In this document: piece by piece, positions 6,603 through 14,313 of the stretch
Layout: each line of letters starts with the position of its first letter
Position numbering within the stretch: position 1 is the first letter of the stretch
Origin: an uncultured Dokdonella sp.
Lineage (GTDB): Bacteria > Pseudomonadota > Gammaproteobacteria > Xanthomonadales > Rhodanobacteraceae
NCBI GenBank assembly: GCA_934526015.1
Contig: CAKSZY010000042.1
Span: 1 to 14,382, forward strand
Length of the DNA stretch: 14,382 nt
Direction of reading: 5' to 3'
The notes under the pieces: generated by a model
Seen by the model: only the letters and a program-made list of their open reading frames with translations
Database searches by the model: none
Told to the model about the DNA's origin: nothing
Translations under genes and position numbers: made by a program

Positions 6603-7646
6603 ATGAACACGACCGCCTTCCGTCTCCCGGCCGAATGGGAACCGCAATCGGCCGTGCTCGTCGCCTGGCCGCATGCCGGCACCGACTGGGCCGAACGCCT
6701 CGGCGCGGTCGATTCGACCTACGTCGCCCTCGTCGGTGCGCTGGCCCGCCATGGCCAGGTCCTCGTCTGCGTCGGCCAGGGCGCCTTGCGCGAGCACGCC
6801 ATGGCCAAGCTCGCCGCAGCCCGGGTCGACCTCGACCACGTGCGTTTCATCACGATCGACTACGACGACACCTGGCTGCGCGACACCGGCCCGATCACCC
6901 TCGTCGGTGCCGACGGTTACATCCTCAACGACTTCCGCTTCACCGGCTGGGGCGGCAAGTTCGAGGCCACGCGCGACGACGCGCTGGCCGAAGGCCTGGT
7001 CGACCAGGGCCTGTTCGTGGCGAACGCGCGTCATCGGCCGATCGACTTCGCCCTCGAAGGCGGTGCGATCGAATCGGACGGCGCCGGCACCCTGCTCAGC
7101 ACCTGGACCTGCCTGCACCTGCGCCACCCGGACAAGACGCGTGCGGAAATCGAGGCGGTGTTCGCCGAGACCCTCGGCGCCACCCGCGTGCTCTGGCTCG
7201 AACACGGCTACCTCGAAGGCGACGACACCGACGCCCACATCGACACCCTGGCGCGACTCGCGCCGGACAACACCATCCTCTACCAGTCCTGCGACGATCC
7301 GGCCGACAGCCACCATGCCGAACTCGCGCGCATGGCCGAGGAAATCGCCGCGCTGCGCACGGCGGACGGGCGCCCCTGGCGCACGGTCGCCTTGCCGTGG
7401 GCGCAACCGATCCTCGACAGCGGCCGCCGCCTCGCGGCTTCCTATGCCAACTACCTCGTCACCGACCATGCCGTGCTGGTGCCGGCCTACGGCGACGCGG
7501 CCGACGCCGAAGCCGCGCGTCGCATCGGCGCCGCCCACCCCGGCCGCGTGGTGGAGTCGATTCCGTGCCGGCCGCTGATCTGGCAGAACGGCAGCCTGCA
7601 CTGCGTGACGATGCAGTTGCCGAAAGGCGTCCTCGCCCCCATCTGA
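6603..7646 (+). CDS. aguA: Agmatine deiminase (peptidyl-arginine deiminase-like family)
   Basis: Cytosolic enzyme of 347 aa hydrolysing agmatine to N-carbamoylputrescine and ammonia, the first committed step of the agmatine route to putrescine. The pentein-fold markers are present: WEPQSAVLVAWPH near the N-terminus, DTWLRDTGP (Asp89 and Asp94), LEGGAIE, His212 and Asp214 in GDDTDAHIDTLARL, and nucleophilic Cys334 in NGSLHCVTMQLP. Canonical agmatine deiminases more often read G-G-G-x-I-H-C-x-T-Q-Q, so this is a divergent version. The neighbouring aguB makes the agmatine assignment much more likely than a protein-arginine role. The ATG has only a weak upstream ribosome site. No arginine decarboxylase gene is in the window, so agmatine must come from elsewhere in the genome or from outside. 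Confidence 0.92.
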   Translation: MNTTAFRLPAEWEPQSAVLVAWPHAGTDWAERLGAVDSTYVALVGALARHGQVLVCVGQGALREHAMAKLAAARVDLDHVRFITIDYDDTWLRDTGPITLVGADGYILNDFRFTGWGGKFEATRDDALAEGLVDQGLFVANARHRPIDFALEGGAIESDGAGTLLSTWTCLHLRHPDKTRAEIEAVFAETLGATRVLWLEHGYLEGDDTDAHIDTLARLAPDNTILYQSCDDPADSHHAELARMAEEIAALRTADGRPWRTVALPWAQPILDSGRRLAASYANYLVTDHAVLVPAYGDAADAEAARRIGAAHPGRVVESIPCRPLIWQNGSLHCVTMQLPKGVLAPI

Positions 7647-7698
7647 GCAGGCGCGCGGCTTCGCGCTACCATCCCCTTTTTTTCCAGGTGCCGAGACC

Positions 7699-8586
7699 AT
7701 GACGCCCCGCACCCTGAGGGTTGCCCTGCTCCAGGAAACCGACCGCGGCAGCCGCGACGCAAATCTCGACGCGATCGAGGCCGGCCTGCGCGAGGCCGCC
7801 GCGGCCGGCGCAGAGCTCGTGCTGTTGCAGGAACTGCACAATGGACCGTACTTCTGCCAGCACGAGAGCGTCGACGAGTTCGACCGCGCCGAAGCGATCC
7901 CGGGACCGTCGACCGAACGCCTCGGTCGACTGGCCGCGGAGCTGAATCTGGTGGTGGTGGCCTCGCTGTTCGAGCGCCGCGCGGCCGGCCTCTATCACAA
8001 CACCGCCGTCGTCTTCGATCGCTCGAGCGCCATCGCCGGCAAGTACCGGAAGATGCACATCCCCGACGATCCGGCCTTCTACGAGAAGTTCTACTTCACC
8101 CCGGGCGACCTCGGCTTCGAGCCGATCGCGACCTCGGTCGGCAAGCTCGGCCTGCTGGTCTGCTGGGACCAGTGGTATCCGGAAGGCGCGCGCCTGATGG
8201 CGCTTGCCGGTGCCGACCTGCTGCTCTATCCGACCGCGATCGGCTGGGATCCGCAGGACGACGCCGACGAGAAGGCTCGCCAGCGCGACGCCTGGATCAC
8301 CGTGCAGCGCGGCCATGCCGTGGCCAACGGCCTGCCGCTGCTGGCCTGCAACCGTGTCGGTTTCGAGGCGGCACCGGACGGCGGCCGCGGCATCGCCTTC
8401 TGGGGATCGAGTTTCGTTGCCGGCCCGCAGGGCGAGTTCCTCGGCCAGGCCGCCACCGACCGCCGCGAACTGCTCGTGGTCGACATCGACATGGCGCGCA
8501 GCGAATCGGTGCGGCGCATCTGGCCGTTCCTGCGCGACCGCCGCATCGACTCCTACGGCGATCTCGTGCGCAGGTTCCGCGATTGA
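7699..8586 (+). CDS. aguB: N-carbamoylputrescine amidase (nitrilase superfamily)
   Basis: Enzyme of 295 aa that hydrolyses N-carbamoylputrescine to putrescine, CO2 and ammonia, completing the AguA pathway. The nitrilase Glu-Lys-Cys triad is complete: Glu45 in LVLLQELHNGPYF, Lys118 in GKYRKMHIPDDP, and Cys155 in LLVCWDQWYPEGARLMAL. CWDQWYPE and the FYEKFYFTPGD segment are typical of the carbamoylputrescine branch and not of general omega-amidases. The length is normal. It starts 52 nt after aguA; the gap contains seven consecutive T residues (7677-7683) preceded by a short GC hairpin. Its stop codon overlaps the TTG start of the TraB-family gene, so the two are probably translationally coupled. 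Confidence 0.95.
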   Translation: MTPRTLRVALLQETDRGSRDANLDAIEAGLREAAAAGAELVLLQELHNGPYFCQHESVDEFDRAEAIPGPSTERLGRLAAELNLVVVASLFERRAAGLYHNTAVVFDRSSAIAGKYRKMHIPDDPAFYEKFYFTPGDLGFEPIATSVGKLGLLVCWDQWYPEGARLMALAGADLLLYPTAIGWDPQDDADEKARQRDAWITVQRGHAVANGLPLLACNRVGFEAAPDGGRGIAFWGSSFVAGPQGEFLGQAATDRRELLVVDIDMARSESVRRIWPFLRDRRIDSYGDLVRRFRD

Positions 8587-9821
8587 ACATCGAGAGACCC
8601 GACATCGACGCCGCCCGTGCCGGCGACCTCATCGCCGAACAACCGATCGCGCGGATCGTGCGCGACGGCACCGAATACGTGCTGCTCGGCACCGCCCATG
8701 TCTCGCGCGCCAGCGTCGAAGCGGTGCGCGAAATGCTCGCCCGCGAATCCTTCGATGCGGTCGCGATCGAACTCTGCGAGCCGCGCTACCGCAACATGCG
8801 CGACCCCGAGTCGTTCCGCAATCTCGACCTGTTCCAGGTGATCCGCCAGGGCAAGGTCGGCCTGGTCGCCACCAGCCTCGCCCTGTCGGCCTTCCAGCGC
8901 CGCCTCGCCGAACAGTTCGGCATCGAGCCCGGCGCCGAGATGAAGGCGGCGATCGACGGCGCCGAAACCCGCGACCTGCCGGTATGGCTGATCGACCGCG
9001 AAGTCAGCGTGACCCTGCGCCGCGCGATCCGCAGCGTCGGCTTCTTCGAGCGCATGACCGTCGTTGCCGGCCTCGCCGGCAACCTGCTCTCGCGCGAGGA
9101 AGTCGAGGAAAGCGAGATCGAGAAACTCAAGCAGGGCGACATGCTCGGCAGCATGTTCAACGAGTTCGCGCGCGAATCGCCGCCGCTGTACGCGGCGATG
9201 ATCGGCGAGCGCGACCGTTTCATGGTCGCGCGCCTGCGCGAGGAAGCGCGGCAGGCTGCAACGCCACCGGCCCGCGTGCTGGTCGTCATCGGTGCCGGCC
9301 ACCTCGCCGGCATCCAGCAGGCCCTCGGCGAGCAGCAGGACGACCCCGCCGCCCTGCAGCGGACCCTGGCCGTGCTGCCGAAGCGCAAGCCGTGGGGACG
9401 CATCATCGGCTTCGTCATCTTCGCCCTGATTGCCGCCGGCATCGCCGTGCTGTTCAGCCGCGGCGTTTCGATCGGCACCGACGCGCTGTGGCTGTGGATC
9501 CTCTGCACCGGCATCGGCGCCGCGCTCGGCGCGCTGCTCGCCGGCGGCCACCCGCTCAGCGCGGTGGCGGCCTTCATCGTCGCGCCGTTGAAGCCGTTCC
9601 GTCCGGGTGTTCCGGCCGGTGCCGCCAGCGCGGCCACCGAGGCCTGGCTGCATCGCCCGCGCGTCGCCGATTTCGACAGCCTGCGCGATGACGTCACCGA
9701 ATGGCGCGGCTGGTGGCGCAACCGCATTTCGCGCACCCTGCTGGTGTTCCTGCTGACCAATATCGGCATGGGCGTGGGCCTCTGGATCGCCGGACTCAGC
9801 ATCCTGCGGCGCGTGTTCTGA
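8583..9821 (+). CDS. TraB/PrgY-family membrane protein (TTG start overlapping aguB)
   Basis: Protein of 412 aa of the TraB family, named after an enterococcal pheromone-shutdown protein and related to eukaryotic TRABD/TIKI putative metalloproteases. The conserved core is at the N-terminus: GTAHVS at 36-41, AIELCEPRYR near 60-70, and GAGHLAGI from 237 (His240). The C-terminal third holds membrane segments, about 274-294 (IIGFVIFALIAAGIAVLF), 301-345 (two GC-rich hydrophobic stretches) and 386-408 (LLVFLLTNIGMGVGLWIAGLSIL). The start is inferred to be TTG, sharing TTGA with the aguB stop: the first downstream ATG would delete the GTAHVS motif, and AGG lies 8 nt before the TTG. The bacterial role is unknown. 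Cotranscription with aguAB is likely, but a role in polyamine biology is only inference. Confidence 0.88.
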   Translation: MNIERPDIDAARAGDLIAEQPIARIVRDGTEYVLLGTAHVSRASVEAVREMLARESFDAVAIELCEPRYRNMRDPESFRNLDLFQVIRQGKVGLVATSLALSAFQRRLAEQFGIEPGAEMKAAIDGAETRDLPVWLIDREVSVTLRRAIRSVGFFERMTVVAGLAGNLLSREEVEESEIEKLKQGDMLGSMFNEFARESPPLYAAMIGERDRFMVARLREEARQAATPPARVLVVIGAGHLAGIQQALGEQQDDPAALQRTLAVLPKRKPWGRIIGFVIFALIAAGIAVLFSRGVSIGTDALWLWILCTGIGAALGALLAGGHPLSAVAAFIVAPLKPFRPGVPAGAASAATEAWLHRPRVADFDSLRDDVTEWRGWWRNRISRTLLVFLLTNIGMGVGLWIAGLSILRRVF

Positions 9822-9846
9822 CTCCCTTTCCCCGGCACCGAAACGA

Positions 9847-12504
9847 ATGAATCTCGCGCGCTTCTTCTCCCGTCCCCGCTGGCAATCGAATGATGCGGAC
9901 GTCCGTCGCGACGCCGTCGCCAAGGACGACGACGACGCCCTCAAGGCCGCCTTGCCGCAACTGGCGAAGGACGATCCCGACGCCGGCGTCCGCCTCGCCG
10001 CGCTCAAGCGCCTCGCCGATCCCGCACTGGCCCAGGCACTGGCCAGCGACGATCGCGACGAGGGCGTGCGCAAGGCGGCATCGGCATTGTGGACGGACCT
10101 GCTGACCGGCACGCATGCGCAGGCGCCGACCCTCACCGAGCGCTTGCGCCTGCTGCGCGGCCAAGACGAGGCCCGCCTCATCGAACACATCGCCACGCGC
10201 GCGCCGGAAGTCGAACTGCGTCTCGCCGCGCTGGCCCGGGTCACCCGCCCGGCCCTGCTGGCGGAACGCGCGATCGCCGATGGCGACACCGACCTGCGCT
10301 CCGCCGCCCTCGAACGCATCGACGACGAAGCGCAACTCGCCCGCATCGCCGAACGCGCACGCAAGTCCGACAAGCGCATCAACCGCGAGGCCCTCGAACG
10401 CCTGGAACGCCTGCGCCTGGCGCGCGGCGACGCGCAAGCCGTGCGCGAACATGCGCGACGCCTGTGCGAACGCCTCGAGGCGGCCTTGCGCAGTGGCGAC
10501 AATGCCGAGGTCGAACCGGTCGCCAGCGCGTGGCAGGCGATCGAAGCGCAGGTCGAACCGGCCTTGCGCACACGCTATGACGCCGCGCGCGAACTGCATG
10601 CGTTGAGCAGTGATCCGGTACGGGTCGCCGAACTGCGCGAACGCGCACGCGAACGCGAGCGCATCGCCCACGAAGTCGCCGCGCTCGAGCACGAACTCGC
10701 CCTGCCCTCGGCGCGCGCCACGCTCGAAGCGCTGGAAACCCGCTTCAACGCGCTCGCCACGCGTTTTGCCGAGGGTGCCGCGCAGGACGTCGACGGCCCG
10801 CAGATCGTCGATGCGCGACGCGTCCATGCAATCGCCACGCGCCTGCATGAGCTGGCCCTGCAGCCCGAGGCAACGGTAGCCGCGCCGCCACCGCCCGCCG
10901 CACCGGCGGCCGATGAACAGCGCCGTCGCGAGCAGGCCGACGCGCTTCGTCGCGATCGCGAACACCGCGATGCGGTGCTCGCACGCCTGGCGCAGCAACT
11001 CGATGCGGTCGAAGCCGCGCTGGCCGCCGGTCACAGTGCCGATGCGCACCGCGCATGGACGAAGCTGGCCGAACAACGTCGCGCCCTCGCCGGAGCGCTG
11101 CCGGCCGCGCTGCAGGCACGCCATGCCGAGGCCGAGGCCGCGCACGCAAGGCTCGCCGAGTGGCAACGCTGGGGCGACAACCAGCGCCGCCAGCAGCTCT
11201 GCGACGAGATCGCGGCCCTGCCGGCCAGCGGGCTGCATCCCGATGCGATCGCCACGCGCGTCAAGGAAGCGCAGGCCGAGTGGACGAAGCTCGACGAACT
11301 CGAGGCGCGTCCACCGCAGGCCGGTGACGGCCTCTCGCGCCGCTTCCGCGCCCTCTGCCGTGCCGCCATCGAACCGGTGCGCCCCTACTTCGACAAGCGC
11401 GACGAACTGCGCAAGTCGCACGGCGAACGCATCGAGCAACTGCTCGCGCGCATCGCCACCGCCGCCGACGACGAGGCGACGGCGGCCCATGCACTGCTGC
11501 CGCTGCGCCGCGAAGCCGCCGAAGCCCTGCGCGGACTCGACCGCGTCGAGCCGCGCGCACGCAAGGCCTTCGCGCAGAAGCTCAAGGATGCGCTGACCCG
11601 CGTCGATGCCCGCGTCGACGCGGCGAACGCGACCGTTCAGGCGGCCAAGGCCGCGCTGATCGAACGCGCCGAGGCGCTGGCCACGCTCGACGACGTGCGC
11701 GCCGCGATGAACAGCGCGCGCGACCTGCAGAAAAAATGGCAGGCCGCCGGCAACGGCCGCCGCGCGCGCGACGAGGCGCAATGGAAGGCGTTCCGCGCCG
11801 CCGTCGACCGCGTCTTCGCGCGCGCCGACGGCGAACGCGCGCAACGCGAAGCGCAGGACAGCGCCACGCGCGAAGCGGCAGCGAACCTGTGTGCCGAACT
11901 GGAAGCGCTGGCGGCGAGCGACGACCCGCCCGCACGCGGCGAAGTCTCGCGCATCGACACCGCCTGGCAGGCACTCGGCGTCGGCGATCCGGCCCTGCGC
12001 CGTCGCCATGAAGCCGCCCACGCCGCGCTGCGCGACGCCACCGAGCGCCGGCGCCGCGGCCAGCGCCGCGCGCGCTTCGACACCTGGCTCGCCCACTACC
12101 AGCTCGTGCGTGCCGGCGAATGCGGCGGAAGCGACGCCGCGGCGACTCGTGCTGCACTGGCGGCCCTGCCGGCGCTCGACATCGCCGCCGAAGCCATGCG
12201 GCAGCGCGTCGATTCGCTTGCAGACGGAACCACCGTGGACGACACCGCCGCCCACCGCGATGCCGTCATCGAACTCGAACGCTTCGCCGGCATCGACTCG
12301 CCCGCCGAGGACCGTCAACGCCGCATGGACCTGCAGGTCAGCCAGCTCTCCGCCCGTATGCGCGGCGAGCGGGCACAGGCCCCGGCCGAACAACTCGAAG
12401 CCCTGCTCGTGCGCTGGACCGAAACCGGCCCTTTCCCGCCCGCAGCGGATCTCGATGCACGCCTCGTGCGAGCCCTGCAGGGAGCCCTCGACCAGCTCGA
12501 CTGA
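9847..12504 (+). CDS. DUF349 protein with N-terminal HEAT-like repeats
   Basis: Large, highly charged, Ala/Arg/Glu-rich protein of 885 aa, cytosolic, with no signal peptide or membrane segment. Residues about 15-190 are short paired helices repeating 'VRLAALKRLADPALAQAL'-type units, which resemble HEAT repeats. From about 190 on it is mostly predicted helix and coiled coil. DUF349-like modules are visible: EWTKLDEL near 478, followed by LSRRFRALCRAAIEPVRPYF; LQKKWQAAG from 627, followed by QWKAFRAAVDRVFARAD; and TAWQALGVGDPALRRRHEAA further on. The pattern W-x-x-x-G...F-R-x-A-x-D-x-x-F is typical of the family. Its biochemical function is not established. It starts 25 nt after the TraB-family stop with a poor ribosome site. 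The very long reverse-strand open frame over this gene is a codon-bias shadow. Confidence 0.9.
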   Translation: MNLARFFSRPRWQSNDADVRRDAVAKDDDDALKAALPQLAKDDPDAGVRLAALKRLADPALAQALASDDRDEGVRKAASALWTDLLTGTHAQAPTLTERLRLLRGQDEARLIEHIATRAPEVELRLAALARVTRPALLAERAIADGDTDLRSAALERIDDEAQLARIAERARKSDKRINREALERLERLRLARGDAQAVREHARRLCERLEAALRSGDNAEVEPVASAWQAIEAQVEPALRTRYDAARELHALSSDPVRVAELRERARERERIAHEVAALEHELALPSARATLEALETRFNALATRFAEGAAQDVDGPQIVDARRVHAIATRLHELALQPEATVAAPPPPAAPAADEQRRREQADALRRDREHRDAVLARLAQQLDAVEAALAAGHSADAHRAWTKLAEQRRALAGALPAALQARHAEAEAAHARLAEWQRWGDNQRRQQLCDEIAALPASGLHPDAIATRVKEAQAEWTKLDELEARPPQAGDGLSRRFRALCRAAIEPVRPYFDKRDELRKSHGERIEQLLARIATAADDEATAAHALLPLRREAAEALRGLDRVEPRARKAFAQKLKDALTRVDARVDAANATVQAAKAALIERAEALATLDDVRAAMNSARDLQKKWQAAGNGRRARDEAQWKAFRAAVDRVFARADGERAQREAQDSATREAAANLCAELEALAASDDPPARGEVSRIDTAWQALGVGDPALRRRHEAAHAALRDATERRRRGQRRARFDTWLAHYQLVRAGECGGSDAAATRAALAALPALDIAAEAMRQRVDSLADGTTVDDTAAHRDAVIELERFAGIDSPAEDRQRRMDLQVSQLSARMRGERAQAPAEQLEALLVRWTETGPFPPAADLDARLVRALQGALDQLD

Positions 12505-12529
12505 CCAGGCCCGCTGCACGGAGTGTCCG

Positions 12530-12550
12530 CGGCCCGCCGCGAGGCGGCCG
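12530..12550 (+). terminator. GC hairpin after the DUF349 gene
   Basis: CGGCCCGCC at 12530-12538 pairs with GGCGGCCG at 12543-12550 with one bulged C and a GCGA tetraloop, 25 nt after the DUF349 stop. No T-run follows. It may end the agu-TraB-DUF349 transcript. Confidence 0.4.
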
Positions 12551-12752
12551 ACACGAGGCTCCTCGAGCACGGACCTCCTCAACCATGCACGGTGTGCAAC
12601 CCCGCTGCCTGTCGCAACGACCGGCGCGAACCGGCCGCCAGCAGCCAAGAACCACCGCGATATCCCGCGCACAGGACCCTGCGGCATGTCCGACGACGGC
12701 GAGTTGTTCCCACTCGACGGACGCCTCCGGGCCCGGTTCCGATCCGCTCTGC

Positions 12753-12861
12753 AATCCATTCATCAGAGCTCAAGAACTGCAGCTGAAGTACATGCACCTT
12801 GCTGGATTACAAGGCTTTTCATTGATAGATTAGTGAAGAATCCATTCACGAATCCATTCAT
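12753..12861 (+). promoter_or_regulatory. Three AATCCATTCA(C/T) repeats: candidate operators
   Basis: AATCCATTCAT occurs at 12753-12763, AATCCATTCAC at 12839-12849 and AATCCATTCAT at 12851-12861. The last two start 12 bp apart, about one helical turn, and lie between the candidate promoter and the ATG at 12870. The first lies about 36 bp upstream of the -35. A small dyad, GTGAA at 12833-12837 and TTCAC at 12845-12849, overlaps the second copy. The downstream gene encodes a protein with its own helix-turn-helix, which makes autoregulation a natural reading. Binding itself is inferred. Confidence 0.55.
12799..12827 (+). promoter_or_regulatory. Candidate promoter of the HipA-like gene
   Basis: TTGCTG at 12799-12804, a 17-bp spacer and TTGATA at 12822-12827 give a reasonable sigma-70 match in the only AT-rich stretch of this gap. 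Transcription would begin near 12834, with the two close repeats at 12839-12861 just downstream, where a bound protein would block elongation or initiation. Confidence 0.5.
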
Positions 12862-12869
12862 CCGCAGCC

Positions 12870-14246
12870 ATGCCCACCCGCCGGATCGATGAACTCGAAG
12901 GCCTGCTGCGCCGAGGCGGCATCCTCTCCGCCACGCGGATCGGTGCTGACCTCGGCATCAGCCAGGCGACCGTGTCGAGGCTGATCGCGGCAGCGGGTGA
13001 CCGCATCGTGCGGATCGGCCGGGCGCGGGCGACGCGCTATGCGCTGGCGCGCGACATCGGGCGCGCGGGGCACGAATGGCCGTTGCATCGCATCGACGCG
13101 CTCGGTCGGGCCGACACGGTCGGCTCGCTGCGTGCGATCCACGGTGGCGGTTTCGCCTTCGTGCCGCAGGATGCTGCGCCGGCCTTGTTGCACGACGACT
13201 TCGCCGGCGGCGTGTTTCCCGACCTGCCCTGGTTTCTCGACGACCAGCGCCCGCAGGGCTTCCTCGGACGTGCGTTTGCACGCCGCGTCGCCGGCGATAT
13301 CGGCGCGCCCGCAGACCTCGCGCGCTGGCGGTCCGACGACATCGTTCTCGCCCTGCTGCGCCATGGCGAGGATGCACCGGGCGACCTCGTCCTCGGCGAT
13401 GACGGCCTGCGCCGTACGTTGCAGCAGATCGTGCAACCGGTCGGCACGATGACGATGGCCGAGCGGCCGGCCCTCTATCCGCAGCGCGCCGACGCGGCCC
13501 TGCGCGGCGAGGATTTCGGATCGTCGGCGGGCGGCGAACAGCCGAAGTTCACCACGACGCTTGCGCACGATGGCGGCTGGCTGCCGGTCATCGTCAAGTT
13601 CAGCGAACGCGCCGGCACACCGGCCGCCGAGCGCTGGGCCGACCTGTTGCGCTGCGAACAGCGTGCCGGGGAAGTGCTGCGCCGACATGGTTTCGCCGCG
13701 GCCGATGGCAGCATTCTCGAAGCCGACGGCCGCGTGTTCCTGCAATCGACGCGCTTCGATCGCACACCGGCACTCGGTCGTCGCGGTTTCGTTTCGCTGG
13801 CCGCACTCGATGCCGCGTTCCACGGCCACGGCCGCGTCGACTGGCCTGCATTCGCCGACCTGCTCGCGCGCGACGGCTGGATCGATGCCGATACCGCGCA
13901 CGCCTTGCGCGTGCTCGGCTGGTTCGGCGTGTTGATCGCGAATTCGGACATGCACCTCGGCAATGCCGGGCTCGTGCTCGCCGATGCGCGCCCGCTCGCC
14001 CTCGCACCGGCCTACGACATGCTGCCGATGGCGTTCCGCCCGGCCACCTCGGGTGAAGTCATCGCGCGCGAATACGATGTCGCCCTGCCGACACCGGACG
14101 CAGGCGACGACTGGCGCCAGGCGGCGGCGATGGCGCTGGAGTTCTGGCGCGGGATCGCGGACCGGGACGAGATTTCCACGGGATTCCGCGCCATCGCGGC
14201 GCAAGCTGCGGATGCACTGCAGCGCGCGGTGGATCGCATCGGGTGA
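12870..14246 (+). CDS. yjjJ: HipA-family protein of the YjjJ/HipH type, with built-in HTH
   Basis: Protein of 458 aa with a HipA kinase fold. Residues about 1-62 form a winged helix-turn-helix (recognition region LGISQATVSRLIA, 28-40), so the DNA-binding part that other HipA toxins take from a separate HipB is fused here. The HipA region has GSSAGGEQPKF at 217-227 (nucleotide-binding loop), VIVKFSE (the ATP-contacting Lys strand), NSDMHLGN at 358-365 (catalytic loop with Asp360) and APAYDMLPM with Asp383 (metal-binding Asp). All are intact, so it should be active. E. coli YjjJ has the same architecture and has been reported as a toxin; its target is less settled than that of HipA. No separate antitoxin gene lies on either side. 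It starts 365 nt after the DUF349 gene with its own promoter and repeat sites. No strong ribosome site is visible before the ATG. Confidence 0.9.
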   Translation: MPTRRIDELEGLLRRGGILSATRIGADLGISQATVSRLIAAAGDRIVRIGRARATRYALARDIGRAGHEWPLHRIDALGRADTVGSLRAIHGGGFAFVPQDAAPALLHDDFAGGVFPDLPWFLDDQRPQGFLGRAFARRVAGDIGAPADLARWRSDDIVLALLRHGEDAPGDLVLGDDGLRRTLQQIVQPVGTMTMAERPALYPQRADAALRGEDFGSSAGGEQPKFTTTLAHDGGWLPVIVKFSERAGTPAAERWADLLRCEQRAGEVLRRHGFAAADGSILEADGRVFLQSTRFDRTPALGRRGFVSLAALDAAFHGHGRVDWPAFADLLARDGWIDADTAHALRVLGWFGVLIANSDMHLGNAGLVLADARPLALAPAYDMLPMAFRPATSGEVIAREYDVALPTPDAGDDWRQAAAMALEFWRGIADRDEISTGFRAIAAQAADALQRAVDRIG

Positions 14247-14265
14247 ACTCCGGGAACGGAAGAAC

Positions 14266-14313
14266 GGGGTTGGAGTCACTCGTGGCAGAAACAATGGGAG
14301 TGAACCTGACCCT
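14266..14313. repeat. Imperfect inverted repeat downstream of the HipA-like gene
   Basis: GGGGTTGGAGTCACTC (14266-14281) faces GAGTGAACCTGACCCT (14298-14313) across a 16-nt loop. As RNA this gives 11 Watson-Crick pairs, 3 G-U pairs and 2 mismatches out of 16. The wording 'GAGT(C/G)A..CCTGACCC' resembles dispersed intergenic repeats of proteobacteria that are often associated with REP transposases; that link is from memory. It begins 20 nt after the stop and might also serve as a terminator. The remaining bases to the window end show nothing I recognise. Confidence 0.5.

Larger units (their letters stand above)
12505..12869. other. 365-bp gene-free region upstream of the HipA-like gene
   Basis: No frame here looks coding on either strand. 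The first half is GC-rich and carries only the hairpin at 12530-12550. From about 12750 to 12860 the base composition becomes clearly AT-richer than anywhere else in the window. That part holds a candidate promoter and three copies of a short direct repeat, so it is the regulatory region of the downstream HipA-like gene. Confidence 0.7.

Noticed and set aside
7651..7683. Terminator between aguA and aguB
   Set aside because: The stem is only 5 bp (7653-7657 with 7662-7666) and lies 10 nt from the seven-T run, so it is not a canonical terminator; attenuation remains possible but unsupported.
6438..7841. 467-codon minus-strand frame
   Set aside because: Antisense to aguA, which has all catalytic motifs; no independent evidence for coding.
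8553..10571. 672-codon open frame on the minus strand
   Set aside because: Antisense to the TraB-family and DUF349 genes, both supported by motifs; its sequence is Arg/Ser/Ala-rich with no family signature.
9796..12759. 987-codon open frame on the minus strand
   Set aside because: It is exactly antisense to the DUF349 gene. Its protein is low-complexity Arg/Gly/Ala with no recognisable domain, and the open frame follows from G/C-biased third positions.
12579..12797. Small minus-strand gene, possibly an antitoxin, next to the HipA-like gene
   Set aside because: The 72-aa frame shows no HTH or other antitoxin pattern, has no ribosome site, and crosses the GC-rich to AT-rich boundary without change in character.
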